The notes: generated from the sequence alone by a model not told the origin. Positions 1 to 7,633 are shown, numbered from the stretch's first letter. The stretch is DNA of 19,748 bases from an uncultured Campylobacter sp. (GCF_937997595.1 NZ_CALKTS010000081.1:1-19748), one strand, 5' to 3'. Translations and numbers: made by a program.

Positions 1-28
1 AAATAAACGCCGCCGCGAGCAAAGGAGC

Positions 29-301
29 TTATTTATCTCTTAAATTTAACTCGCTAACGAGCTTGGAGTAAACTGCGTAGTCTTTGTTTTTGAGATATTT
101 CATCATTCTTTTGCGCTGACCTACTAGCTTTAGGAGTCCTAAACGTGATGAAAAATCTTTCGGGTTTGCCTGGATGTGGGCGGTAAGAAGCGTGATCCTT
201 TCTGTAAGAAGCGCGATTTGCACCTCCGCAGAGCCCGTATCCTTCTCTCTTCTAGCGAATTTCGCAACTATCTGTGCTTTTTGAGCCGTGTCTAAAGCCA
301 T
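29..301 (-). CDS. rpsO: 30S ribosomal protein S15
   Basis: The 90-residue product matches S15 along its full usual length (about 89 aa). Family-typical segments are visible: the N-terminal helix with KFARREKDTGSAEVQIALLT, the central HIQANPKDFSSRLGL stretch and the LVGQRKRMMKYL basic segment that contacts 16S rRNA. S15 is a primary binder of the central domain of 16S rRNA in the small subunit. The start is supported by a strong AGGAGG a few bases upstream (minus strand) and by the conserved beginning of the protein. It is divergent from the Rrf2 regulator gene and has its own -10 element at 333-338. Nothing seems broken. Its terminator is not clear in the 28 bases left at the window edge. Confidence 0.98.
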   Translation of the reverse strand: MALDTAQKAQIVAKFARREKDTGSAEVQIALLTERITLLTAHIQANPKDFSSRLGLLKLVGQRKRMMKYLKNKDYAVYSKLVSELNLRDK

Positions 302-332
302 GATGACCTCCTGATCGGTAAAATAGGAGACG

Positions 333-338
333 ATTATA
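333..338 (-). promoter_or_regulatory. -10 element of rpsO promoter
   Basis: On the minus strand the sequence reads TATAAT, a perfect sigma-70 -10 box about 32 bases upstream of the rpsO start. No convincing -35 is seen, which is usual for Campylobacter, where the -10 and upstream A/T periodicity dominate. Confidence 0.6.
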
Positions 339-370
339 CTTAATTAACCTAAATTTTTGCTTTTTTGATG

Positions 371-376
371 TAAAAT
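371..376 (+). promoter_or_regulatory. -10 element for the Rrf2-DHH operon
   Basis: TAAAAT directly preceded by TG lies 30 bases before the regulator's ATG at 406, downstream of a T-rich stretch. A ribosome binding site (AAAGGAGAG, 392-400) follows. This is the best promoter candidate between the divergent rpsO and the regulator. Confidence 0.45.
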
Positions 377-405
377 GCACGCTTTCAGACCAAAGGAGAG
401 AATAA

Positions 406-819
406 ATGCTTTTTACAAAAGCAAGCGAATACGCCCTACTTTCAATGATCTGCATCGCGGGCAAGGAGGAGTCGATGGATGTCGATTCGATCTCTAGCGA
501 GCTTGGAATTTCACGCAGCTTTTTGGCTAAAATTTTACAAAATTTGGCTCGCGCGGGACTTTTGAATTCCTTCAAAGGCGCCAAGGGCGGCTTTGTACTC
601 GCGCGCAATGCGGACGAGATCACGCTAAGCGAGATCATCAAAAGCGCCGAAAGACGCAAGGCGACGGTATTTGACTGCACCGCCGAGGGGATCGACGCCT
701 GCCCGAACGGTCGCACGCTGTGCCGCGTCAATCTAATGTTCGGCGAGCTTCAGGAGAAGGTCGATGAGTATATGGATACGATCACGCTAGCAAACATCAT
801 CGGCAAAGAGCGCAAATGA
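406..819 (+). CDS. Rrf2/IscR-family transcriptional regulator
   Basis: A 137-aa protein with the Rrf2 winged-helix fold. The N-terminus MLFTKASEYALLSM is typical, followed by the helix-turn-helix around residues 27-47 (ISSELGISRSFLAKILQNL) and the wing KGAKGGFVLAR (57-67). Cys91, Cys99 and Cys106 sit where IscR-type members hold a [2Fe-2S] cluster (IscR itself uses three closely spaced Cys), so a redox or iron-sulfur sensor is likely; this ligand role is inferred. AAAGGAGAG lies 5-6 bases before the ATG. The stop overlaps the start of the DHH phosphoesterase gene by 4 bases (ATGA), indicating translational coupling. Targets cannot be told from the sequence. Confidence 0.9.
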   Translation: MLFTKASEYALLSMICIAGKEESMDVDSISSELGISRSFLAKILQNLARAGLLNSFKGAKGGFVLARNADEITLSEIIKSAERRKATVFDCTAEGIDACPNGRTLCRVNLMFGELQEKVDEYMDTITLANIIGKERK

Positions 820-1868
820 AAATATATCACCTCAGCCACACCGATCTGGACGGCTACGGCGCGCAGTTCGTCGCGGCGCACTACTTGACGGACGTGGAAT
901 TTTTTAACGCCAACTACGGCAAGGAGATAAACGAAAAATTTGAGCTCATCCTAGAGCGCATCGACGAGCGGCTTGCCGCAGACGCAGACGAAAAAAGCCT
1001 AGTTTTAATCACTGATCTAAATTTACTACCCGCGCAGTGCGAGAAATTTAGCGGCGAACTGGCGCGCCGCAACGCCCGTGTGATCCTTCTGGATCATCAT
1101 CAAAGCGGGCTTGAGTGCGCGAAAAAATTCCCGTGGTATTTCCTAGACTCTTCGCGCTGCGCTACGAAGATCACCTATGATTTTTTCAGCGCGATGTTCG
1201 GCGGCACGGCGCGGCTGGATAAGCTCGTGCGCGTCGTAAACGCCGTGGATATCTGGCTGAAAGACGAGAGCGAGTTTGAGCTCGGCAAGGTCTGCCTCGG
1301 CATGGTCTCGGGCGCGAAAGAGATCAATAAGATCATGTTCGAGCGGGAGAGCAGGGATTATATCTTTTTCCTGTTAGAAAAAATTTTTAAATTTCAAGAC
1401 GAGCCGAATGCACACATTGCGCTAGATAGCGCGCTGCACGGCATAAAGAAGGAATTTTTTAAAAGCGAGCGCGACGATACGCTAAGCAATCTCGTCTCGC
1501 ATTTCGTAGTCGCCCGTCTAAGCGCGCAAAAGCAGCGCTTTGAGATCAGCTACCTCGATAAAAAGGGCATTTTGACCTACAATATCGGCAACGTAAGCGT
1601 CATCGGCAACGACTTTTTGACGAAAAACCCCGATGTCGATTTTTTCATCGACGTAACGAGCAAGAAAACACTCAGCTTCCGCGCCGACGGCAAGATCGAC
1701 GTAAGCGAAATGGCAAAGCTGCTCCTCGGCGGCGGCGGGCACGTAAACGCGAGCGGCGGGATGTTTGCGGGCTTTAAAGACGCGAGCTCGTACGAAGCCG
1801 TAAAGGCGCAAATCGTGGATCTAATCGAGAAAAAAACTCAAATTTCAAAGGAAGAAGATGAAAAATAA
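816..1868 (+). CDS. DHH-family phosphoesterase
   Basis: A 350-aa protein of the DHH/DHHA1 superfamily (NrnA/RecJ-like metal-dependent phosphoesterases). Visible metal-site motifs are HTDLDG (His8, Asp10, Asp12), ITDLN (Asp67), the signature LLDHHQSG (Asp93-His94-His95) and NAVDIW (Asp145). The C-terminal DHHA1 substrate-binding domain carries GGGGHVNASGG (residues 305-315). Members hydrolyse short oligonucleotides, cyclic dinucleotide products or pAp; which substrate this one uses cannot be decided here. No extra sensory or membrane domain is seen, unlike GdpP. It overlaps the upstream regulator gene by 4 bases and the downstream small gene by 11 bases, so the three are almost certainly co-transcribed. 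Confidence 0.88.
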   Translation: MKIYHLSHTDLDGYGAQFVAAHYLTDVEFFNANYGKEINEKFELILERIDERLAADADEKSLVLITDLNLLPAQCEKFSGELARRNARVILLDHHQSGLECAKKFPWYFLDSSRCATKITYDFFSAMFGGTARLDKLVRVVNAVDIWLKDESEFELGKVCLGMVSGAKEINKIMFERESRDYIFFLLEKIFKFQDEPNAHIALDSALHGIKKEFFKSERDDTLSNLVSHFVVARLSAQKQRFEISYLDKKGILTYNIGNVSVIGNDFLTKNPDVDFFIDVTSKKTLSFRADGKIDVSEMAKLLLGGGGHVNASGGMFAGFKDASSYEAVKAQIVDLIEKKTQISKEEDEK

Positions 1869-2100
1869 TGACGAAAAAATCGCCGAGCAGGACCTCATCT
1901 ACGAGATTAATATCCTGCTTGACGCGATGCTGCTCTACGCGGGCGTGAAGCGCGAGCGGCTCGCCGATGCGGCGCAGCTGTATATCGAAAACATCGACAC
2001 AGTGCTTGCAAACTCGGACGCTAGCGGCGCGGACGAAGTGATCGCCGTGGTAGAGTTTTTGCGTAGCAAACACGCGGAGTTATTTGAAAATAAGGGCTAG
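1858..2100 (+). CDS. Small conserved-type protein of unknown function
   Basis: An 80-aa acidic, mostly helical protein with no signal peptide, membrane segment or cysteine. I do not recognise its family. The start lies inside the end of the DHH gene (11-base overlap) behind AAAGGAAGAAG, so it should be translated by coupling. Codon usage and GC resemble the two genes before it, which argues that it is real. Its stop codon is part of a long stem-loop (2097-2134). Position suggests a role linked to the phosphoesterase or regulator, but that is inference only. Confidence 0.7.
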   Translation: MKNNDEKIAEQDLIYEINILLDAMLLYAGVKRERLADAAQLYIENIDTVLANSDASGADEVIAVVEFLRSKHAELFENKG

Positions 2101-2134
2101 CTCGCGAAATTTTAAGCGAAATTTTGCGAGCTAG
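2097..2134 (+). terminator. Stem-loop terminator of the Rrf2-DHH operon
   Basis: A 16-bp stem (CTAGCTCGCGAAATTT at 2097-2112 with its complement at 2119-2134, one G:T pair) closes on a 6-base loop. The left arm begins with the last bases of the small gene, including its TAG stop. GAATTTT follows, a weak T tract, so it fits a rho-independent terminator or an mRNA-end-stabilising hairpin. Confidence 0.6.
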
Positions 2135-2238
2135 AATTTTACGAAGCGCAAACTATGCGGAGTAAAATTTCATTTAGCGCAGAAATTTATAGAGCAAGAA
2201 ATCCGCGAGATAAAATTTTGCTAAATAGAATTTCAAAA

Positions 2239-2259
2239 CGCAAAATACGGAATTTTGCG
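2239..2259. repeat. Inverted repeat CGCAAAAT-N5-ATTTTGCG
   Basis: Perfect 8-bp arms with a 5-base loop in the gene-free spacer. It has the same GCAAAATT core as the terminator stem at 2097 and the hairpin at 2541. No T tract follows, so a terminator is not claimed. Confidence 0.5.
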
Positions 2260-2540
2260 GACTTAGGCTTAAAATTTTAAAATTTAGCAAGTAGGCTTTG
2301 CAAATAAAATTTTAAGGCATGATGGCTGTAGAATTTTGTTTTAAAATTTTATGCTGTCAAACAAGAGCAAAATTTCAAGGCTTAGAATTTACGCTAAGAA
2401 ATTCCGCGCAATAGCAAATTTAAAATTTTAAGTGCATTTTGCAGCACGGGATTTTGCAAAAAATTTTAGACAACGCGGGGTGGCTCTGCGTAAAATTCTA
2501 ATCTAGGTTTCGCGAGGAATTTGCATCAAAACTCCGCGCG

Positions 2541-2571
2541 AAATTTTGCACTTAACTAAGGTGCAAAATTT
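2541..2571. repeat. Inverted repeat AAATTTTGCAC-N9-GTGCAAAATTT
   Basis: Perfect 11-bp arms (2541-2551 and 2561-2571) around a 9-base loop, in a stretch without genes. It could form a stable hairpin in RNA or serve as a palindromic binding site. Role unknown. Confidence 0.55.
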
Positions 2572-3159
2572 AAATATAAAGGCTGAATCTTTGCTTGCCA
2601 GTGTGACACAAAGAACGCAGATTGCGGAATTTTAAATTTAAAAGCACGATTCTGCCGTCTAAGATCAAAAAATGGCGTAGCGTCTAAGCTTGCCAATAAT
2701 GACAAAGCTCGCTTTGAAAGGAAGGGAGAATTTTATCTGCAAAAGCGCAAAGATAGCATTTTAAGATACTTTTGTTGGTTCTAAGCAAAATAGGTCCGCT
2801 GCCAGAGGTTTTTAAATAAGCGCGCTTGATAAAATATTATCGCTAGATATGGCGCAGGTGTAGGTAAGTACGCCCGAACGCGGCAAAATTAAAACGAATG
2901 CGGCGCTCTATCGTCACAAAGTCAGGCATTGTAAAATAAAAGGGCGCTAAGAAGTAAAATGTCGCGAAATAAGACGTCTACAAAGCAAAGTGCCTATAAG
3001 ATGAAGCGTCGTAAAATAGAATATAAAGCAACACGTGGATAAAATAAGTACCGTGAATCAGGATTTCGTAGCAGTAACGCAGGACGCAATTAAATTTTAA
3101 GCCGGCGGCGCGCTAAATTTTGAAATTTTATGAATTTAAAACTTTATGAAAGGATAGAA

Positions 3160-4353
3160 ATGAAAAAGATTTTTTTGTTTGCATGTCTCATGCTTTTGGG
3201 CTCGCAGCTTTTCGGCGACGATAAGGTTTATCGCCTAAGACTTGCTAGTACGTGGGAGGCGACTACGCCAGTTTTGGGCGCTGCCGCCGAGGATTTTAAA
3301 AACTATGCCGAAAGCCTTAGCGGTGGTAGGCTTCAGATCCGCATCGATACGCCGAGCAAGCACAAGGCAAGCTTTGGCATATTCGACTTCGTCAAAAGCG
3401 GGCAATACGATCTAGGATATACTTCGCTTTATTATTATAAAGGCAAAGACGCCAAAACTATGCTCTGGACGGCAGTGCCTTTCGGTATGACTACTGATGA
3501 GCAGCACGCGTGGTATTATTATGGTGGTGGGCGAGAGCTTAATGATAAGATGTTCGCGCAATACGGCATGAAGACCTTTTTGATGGGATCTACCGGCATG
3601 CAAATGGGCGGCTGGTTTAAAAAAGAGATCAACTCAGTCGCAGATTTGCAAGGGCTTAAATTCCGCATACCAGGGCTAGGCGGAGAGGTGATGAGCAAGC
3701 TGGGCGCCACTATAAACACAGTGCCTACGGGCGAGCTATTTATGGCGTTAGAAATGGGTACGATCGATGCGGTCGAGTGGGTAAGCCCTGTCTATGATAT
3801 GCCGCTTGGATTTCATAAAGTGGCTAAATACTACTACACAGGCTGGCAAGAGCCTATGGGAGACTGCCAACTGCTGGTAAATCAAAAGGCGCTAGAGAAG
3901 CTGCCTGCAGATCTTCAAGCGATCTTAGAGGCTGCAGCAAGACTTGCCGGAGAGAATTTCCAAAATAAGGGCTTTTATGAAAACGCTCGCATTTGGGCGG
4001 AGCTAAAAGCGCAGTTTCCGGATGTGCAGGTGCGCGACTTCCCTGCAGACGTGATAGCCGCGCTTAAAAAAGCAACGAATGAAATCTTAGACGAAGAAGC
4101 GGCAAAAGATCCGATGTTTAAAGAGATCCTAGACAGCCAGCGCGCGTTTTTGAAAATCGGTAGAGAATGGAATAAAATAAGCACCGTAGCCTACATAAAT
4201 AACGTAAGTGGCATCGCGGGCGAAAGTGCAGCAAATCCAATCTCCGCAAGCCCTAGCGGTACGACAAACTCAGATTCTGCAAGCAGCGAAAATCACGGCG
4301 CTGCGAGCGATTCTAATGCGACGGACGGCAAAAATTTAGGAGCGGCAAAGTAA
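3160..4353 (+). CDS. TRAP transporter solute-binding protein (DctP family)
   Basis: A 397-aa periplasmic protein. The start at 3160 is chosen over the in-frame ATG at 3130 because it has GAAAGGATAG upstream and gives a clean signal peptide (MKKIFLFACLMLLGSQLFG, cleavage near residue 19). The mature part has DctP-family features: LRLASTWE near the N-terminus, GLKFRIPGLGGEVMSKLGA (RIPGLGG at 169-175, whose Arg binds the substrate carboxylate in this family), GTIDAVEWVSP and a YYYTGWQEP segment. The last two recall the TakP/lactate-binding subgroup (2-oxo acids, lactate); substrate is therefore inferred. Residues 349-397 form a Ser/Ala/Asn-rich low-complexity tail not needed for the fold. No DctQ or DctM membrane gene lies nearby, so its transporter must be encoded elsewhere or be lost. 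Confidence 0.88.
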   Translation: MKKIFLFACLMLLGSQLFGDDKVYRLRLASTWEATTPVLGAAAEDFKNYAESLSGGRLQIRIDTPSKHKASFGIFDFVKSGQYDLGYTSLYYYKGKDAKTMLWTAVPFGMTTDEQHAWYYYGGGRELNDKMFAQYGMKTFLMGSTGMQMGGWFKKEINSVADLQGLKFRIPGLGGEVMSKLGATINTVPTGELFMALEMGTIDAVEWVSPVYDMPLGFHKVAKYYYTGWQEPMGDCQLLVNQKALEKLPADLQAILEAAARLAGENFQNKGFYENARIWAELKAQFPDVQVRDFPADVIAALKKATNEILDEEAAKDPMFKEILDSQRAFLKIGREWNKISTVAYINNVSGIAGESAANPISASPSGTTNSDSASSENHGAASDSNATDGKNLGAAK

Positions 4354-4474
4354 AGTGGGTGCTGCTAGCGATAAAAATTAAAGCGAGACGAACAGACCGG
4401 CACAATAAGTAGCTCAGGAGCGACAAGCGGCTAAAATTCTAACTACTTTTAATAAAGTAGATGGAATTCTGCCG

Positions 4475-4570
4475 CAGAAGCTTTGGCACAATAGCTTCAA
4501 TATCAGAGCCTAGTTTCATAAATCTCATCCACAAGCAAGGCAGAAGCTTTGGCGCAATAGCTTTAACATC
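4475..4570. repeat. Pair of 30-bp direct repeats, 3 mismatches
   Basis: Copies at 4475-4504 and 4541-4570 start with CAGAAGCTTTGGC and differ at three positions; start-to-start distance is 66 bases. Each copy carries an internal inverted repeat AAGCT-N10-AGCTT. There is no coding frame across them. They look like a local duplication or a two-copy binding site. Confidence 0.7.
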
Positions 4571-4825
4571 GCAAGCGGCGTGATCTGGCGCAGCAAAGGG
4601 CTCCCGCGTGAAAATAGAACGCCAAAAACACGCGATAAAATAAAATTATAAAAATTCCAAGCTCCAAGCACGGCGGAATTCGGAATTTTAAATCTAAAAT
4701 TTTAAAATCAAAATTTATGGATTTCAGACGGAGCGCGAAACTACTCCGGTTATGCTAGAAACCGGCATTTGCGACCATTAAGACTAAAAGCCGCGTCTAG
4801 CATTTTAAAAAAGCCTATGAGCCTT

Positions 4826-4878
4826 TTGCATTTATATATTAAAATCACAAAAATTGCATTTGCATTATTAAAATTACA
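4826..4878. repeat. Imperfect tandem repeat, two units of 24-25 bp
   Basis: Units at 4826-4849 and 4854-4878 share TTGCATTT at the start and TATTAAAATYACA at the end, with period 28. They lie just upstream of the orphan promoter at 4886. Confidence 0.6.
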
Positions 4879-4885
4879 GCGCTAC

Positions 4886-4913
4886 TTGACAATAAGGCTA
4901 ATTCGCATAAAAT
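4886..4913 (+). promoter_or_regulatory. Orphan sigma-70-type promoter
   Basis: TTGACA (4886-4891) and TAAAAT (4908-4913) are separated by 16 bases, an unusually complete -35/-10 pair for this genus. No gene follows on the plus strand: the next coding DNA, fdhF, is on the other strand. It may drive a small RNA or be chance. Confidence 0.35.
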
Positions 4914-5254
4914 CAGCCTGCGCGCGTTAAAATTTAATCAATAATGTAATTTGGCAAGATTTGTCGCGATAAAATAGCCCCTTATTATCATGCTTATCTT
5001 TAAAATTTACTCCATTGCGCCGCTCTAATTAAGGCTAATTTATTAGGATTTGATAAATCGCGAATGCCCGGTCTCTGCAGCCGCATCTATTAACGCAATA
5101 GCGGATAATTTCAATCGCTCTCTTATCAATCATGCGACTACGCAAAAAAGCGTATTAATACCGCGAAATTTATTGAATTCTTGAAATTTTTGATCTTTAA
5201 AATATCGCAAGACGGCTAGATCGCCAAAATTTCATATTATTTGAATTGATTGTT

Positions 5255-5290
5255 AAAAAATAGATTCGGAAGCATAGCCCCCGAATCTAT
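5255..5290 (-). terminator. Rho-independent terminator of fdhF
   Basis: On the minus strand, 17 bases after the fdhF stop, ATAGATTCGG and its perfect complement form a 10-bp stem around an 11-base loop, followed by a run of six T (5255-5260 read on the minus strand). It is a textbook intrinsic terminator. Confidence 0.9.
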
Positions 5291-5306
5291 GGATAAGATT
5301 AAATTC

Positions 5307-7574
5307 TTAGAATTTAATCGGATGGTGGTGGAAGTCGTCGTAAACGACTTTATTGGTTTGAAATTTAATGCGCTTAAGCTCGCGGATACGCAAAAATTCC
5401 TCTTCGTCGATCTTTTTAATCTGAATCGCTGCCTTAAACGTAGGCGTTTTGGCGATTAGATCCCAGCCGCCGCTGGTTAGCTCGTTGCAGCAGCTCTCCC
5501 AGTAGTGATAAGACATCTGAATGATACCATCCATTATACACTCGGTGATGTCCGCCTTGATCGCAATATAGCCGTAGCGGCTCCACGCGACGATAAAATC
5601 GCCCTGCGAAATTCCATATCGTTCGGCGAGTTTCGGATTCATTTCCGCAATCGGTCCTATCGCGTCGCCGCCCTGCTCTACGGTCTTAGAGCGCCTAGTC
5701 ATCGCGCCTCCTGCATACTCGTAAACCTTACGCGTAGTTAGAAGCTGAATCGGGAACTCTGCATCGGTCTTCTCGTCCACGGAGCCCGCCATTACAGGAT
5801 AATCTTTCGGCATATTCATACGCTTTGCGAATTCCTCTTTGGCGCTTTCAATCTTGCTCTTATCATCCACGAATAGAACCGGGACGAAATTTCCCTTGCC
5901 GTCAGGAGTAAAGAATTTTTTATCAAGGTACAATGCAGGTCCGCCCATAGAATTCTCATCAGGGCACGGCCAGTGAAGTCCGTGGTATTTTTTGATGCGG
6001 TAATAGCTCATTCCGCCGTAGTTGTGTGGAGCTACCCTGCGCACCTCTTCCCAAATCTGCTCTGGAGATTGGAATGTGAAATAATCTCCTAGACCTAAAC
6101 GTCTGGCAAGCTCGCAGATGATAGCCCAGTCTTGTCTAGCTTGTCCCGGAGGGGCAACTACAATTTCGCTATGCTGTACGCGGCGCTCGGCGTTAGCATA
6201 AGTACCCTCCTTCTCGCCGCTGCAAGCTCCAGGAAGCACAACATCTGCTTTGCGGCTCGTCTCGGTTAAGAAAATATCTTGGATCACATACATCTCTACC
6301 TGCGAAATCGCGCGCAAGAAGTGGTTTGCGTTCGGATCGGTCATAACCGGGTTTTCACCCATCGTCCAGAAGAATTTTACCCTACCATCAAGAATTGCGT
6401 CAGGCACTTCGGTTTTATGAATACCGATCTTGCCGTTTAGATGACCTTTTGGTAAATTCCACTGGCGCTCAAACCAATCACGGGCACTCTCGTCGGTTAC
6501 GGCTTTATAGCCGGTAAATACGTTAGGAAGCATTCCCATATCGCAGCAGCCTTGAACGTTTTCTTGTCCGCGGATCGGTAGATCGCCGCTGCCTAGCTCG
6601 CCTACGTTGCCCGTTACGAGCATTAAATTTGAAATATCGCATACCGCGCCTACGCCGTGGTTGAAGTGAGTTACACCCATTCCGTGCGTGATAACCGCAG
6701 GTCGCGTAGTAGCGTAAATTCTAGCCGCTTTTCTAATATCCTCGGCGTTTAGCCTAGTGTATTTGGCTACGGCTTCAGGCGAATAATCCTTAACCGCCTC
6801 TTTTACATATTCAAAACCCTTGGTGTATTTATTAACGAATTCATGATTTACCAAATCCTCGTCGATAATAGCATGAATTAGAGCATTGATGACTGGGATA
6901 TTGTGCTCCGGCTCAAGCTGGAGGTGGATATCTGCGCGATTTGCAAATTCCGTCTTAACCGGGTCGATGACGATGAGTTTAGCGCCTCTATTTAACGCTC
7001 TTTGAACGTGCATAGCTACGATCGGATGACCATTTTCCGGGTTTGAGCCGATCATCATAATGCAGTTGCTGTGAGTTCCGATCTCCGTGAAGCTGTTTGT
7101 AGCCGCTCCGTTTCCGATTGTTTTAGCAAGTCCTGCTACTGTCGGAGCGTGTCAAATGCGCGCGCAGTGATCGATATTATTCGTACCTAAAATTCTAAGT
7201 AGCTTCTGCGCTACGTAGTTATCCTCATGCGTACAGCGTGCGGAATAGTTTCCGGCTATCGCGTCGGCGCCGTATTTTTCTTTAACTTCGAGCATCTTTT
7301 TAGCAACTAAATCAAGCGCTTCGTCCCAGCTAGCCTCGACCAAATCGCCGTCTTTACTAAATTTGCCATTCTTTTTACGAATTAGCGGAGTAGTAAGCCT
7401 ATCTCTAGAGCCTACGTAATTCCATCCGTAATAACCTTTCAAACATAAACAACCTTGATTTACAGGGTTGTCGCTTACGCCGGTTGCGGATTTGATATAA
7501 TTGTCTTCCGCAGTCAGCTCGATTTGACAGCCTGTGCCACAATAAGGGCATATGACCTTGCCTTTATTCGCCAT
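5307..7574 (-). CDS. fdhF: Selenocysteine-containing formate dehydrogenase H
   Basis: Read through an in-frame UGA (7152-7154) as selenocysteine, this gives one 755-aa molybdopterin oxidoreductase close in length to E. coli FdhF (715 aa). It oxidises formate to CO2 and hands electrons to the HyfA-type ferredoxin. Visible are the N-terminal [4Fe-4S] ligands Cys9, Cys12, Cys16 and Cys44 (VICPYCGTGC, CLCLKGYYGW), the active site ARI-Sec141-HAPTVAGL matching E. coli Sec140-His141, and RGQENVQGCCDMG with the catalytic Arg. No Tat signal is present, so it is cytoplasmic. The start at 7572-7574 has AAAGGAGAAAAT upstream; an in-frame ATG 20 codons earlier lacks a ribosome site. A SECIS-like hairpin follows the UGA. 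It is divergent from the hyf operon and ends in a strong terminator. Confidence 0.95.
7116..7154 (-). promoter_or_regulatory. Bacterial SECIS element with UGA Sec codon
   Basis: On the minus strand the UGA is followed, 14 bases later, by a perfect 5-bp stem TAGCA/TGCTA around loop GGACT. Numbered from the U of UGA, U17 and G22-G23 fall at the same positions as the bulged U and loop GG that SelB reads in E. coli fdhF. The element is inside the coding sequence. Confidence 0.85.
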
Positions 7575-7633
7575 ATTTTCTCCTTTCGAAAATACTAAAC
7601 ATGCAAAATTACCATATATGCAATTTCGGCACA

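Larger units (their letters stand above)
2135..3159 (+). other. Gene-free A/T-motif-rich spacer, about 1 kb
   Basis: No convincing coding frame, tRNA or rRNA is visible on either strand. The stretch is dominated by recurring AAAATTT, GCAAAATT and TAAAAT words and holds short perfect inverted repeats (2239-2259, 2541-2571). Between about 2900 and 3060 the word TAAAAT recurs at short, irregular intervals. It may be decayed coding DNA or a repeat-rich spacer; neither can be shown from sequence alone. Confidence 0.6.
4354..5254 (+). other. Gene-free spacer between the TRAP protein gene and fdhF
   Basis: No supportable gene on either strand. It holds two pairs of imperfect direct repeats (4475-4570, 4826-4878), a well-formed orphan promoter (4886-4913), a repeated word AAGGCTAATT (4895-4904 and 5031-5040) and weak hairpins (4443-4460, 4746-4765). 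In the frame of the preceding gene the DNA after its stop still reads as Ser/Gly/Thr-rich peptide until a stop at about 4433, with two stops in between. Confidence 0.6.

Noticed and set aside
252..731. Minus-strand frame of 159 codons across the rpsO start and the Rrf2 gene
   Set aside because: It is antisense to a well-recognised regulator gene and overlaps rpsO; the peptide has no family features.
1518..2073. Minus-strand frames opposite the DHH and small-protein genes
   Set aside because: They are mirror frames of GC-rich coding DNA; the plus strand has conserved motifs and coupled starts.
4443..4460. Hairpin CTACTTT-TAAT-AAAGTAG as terminator of the TRAP protein gene
   Set aside because: Short, A/T-rich stem with no T tract, about 90 bases after the stop; too weak to call.
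4475..4570. Repeats as a CRISPR array
   Set aside because: Only two copies, no further spacer-repeat units and no cas genes.
4746..4765. Hairpin CCGGTT-N8-AACCGG
   Set aside because: A single 6-bp stem without T tract or nearby gene end; likely chance.
5250..5459. Small plus-strand frame antisense to the fdhF 3' end
   Set aside because: It spans the fdhF terminator and C-terminus, has no ribosome site and shows no recognisable protein.
7058..7154. fdhF split into two open frames by a stop, suggesting a pseudogene
   Set aside because: The stop is a UGA at the known selenocysteine position, the frame is identical before and after it, flanking residues match FdhF, and a SECIS-like hairpin follows.
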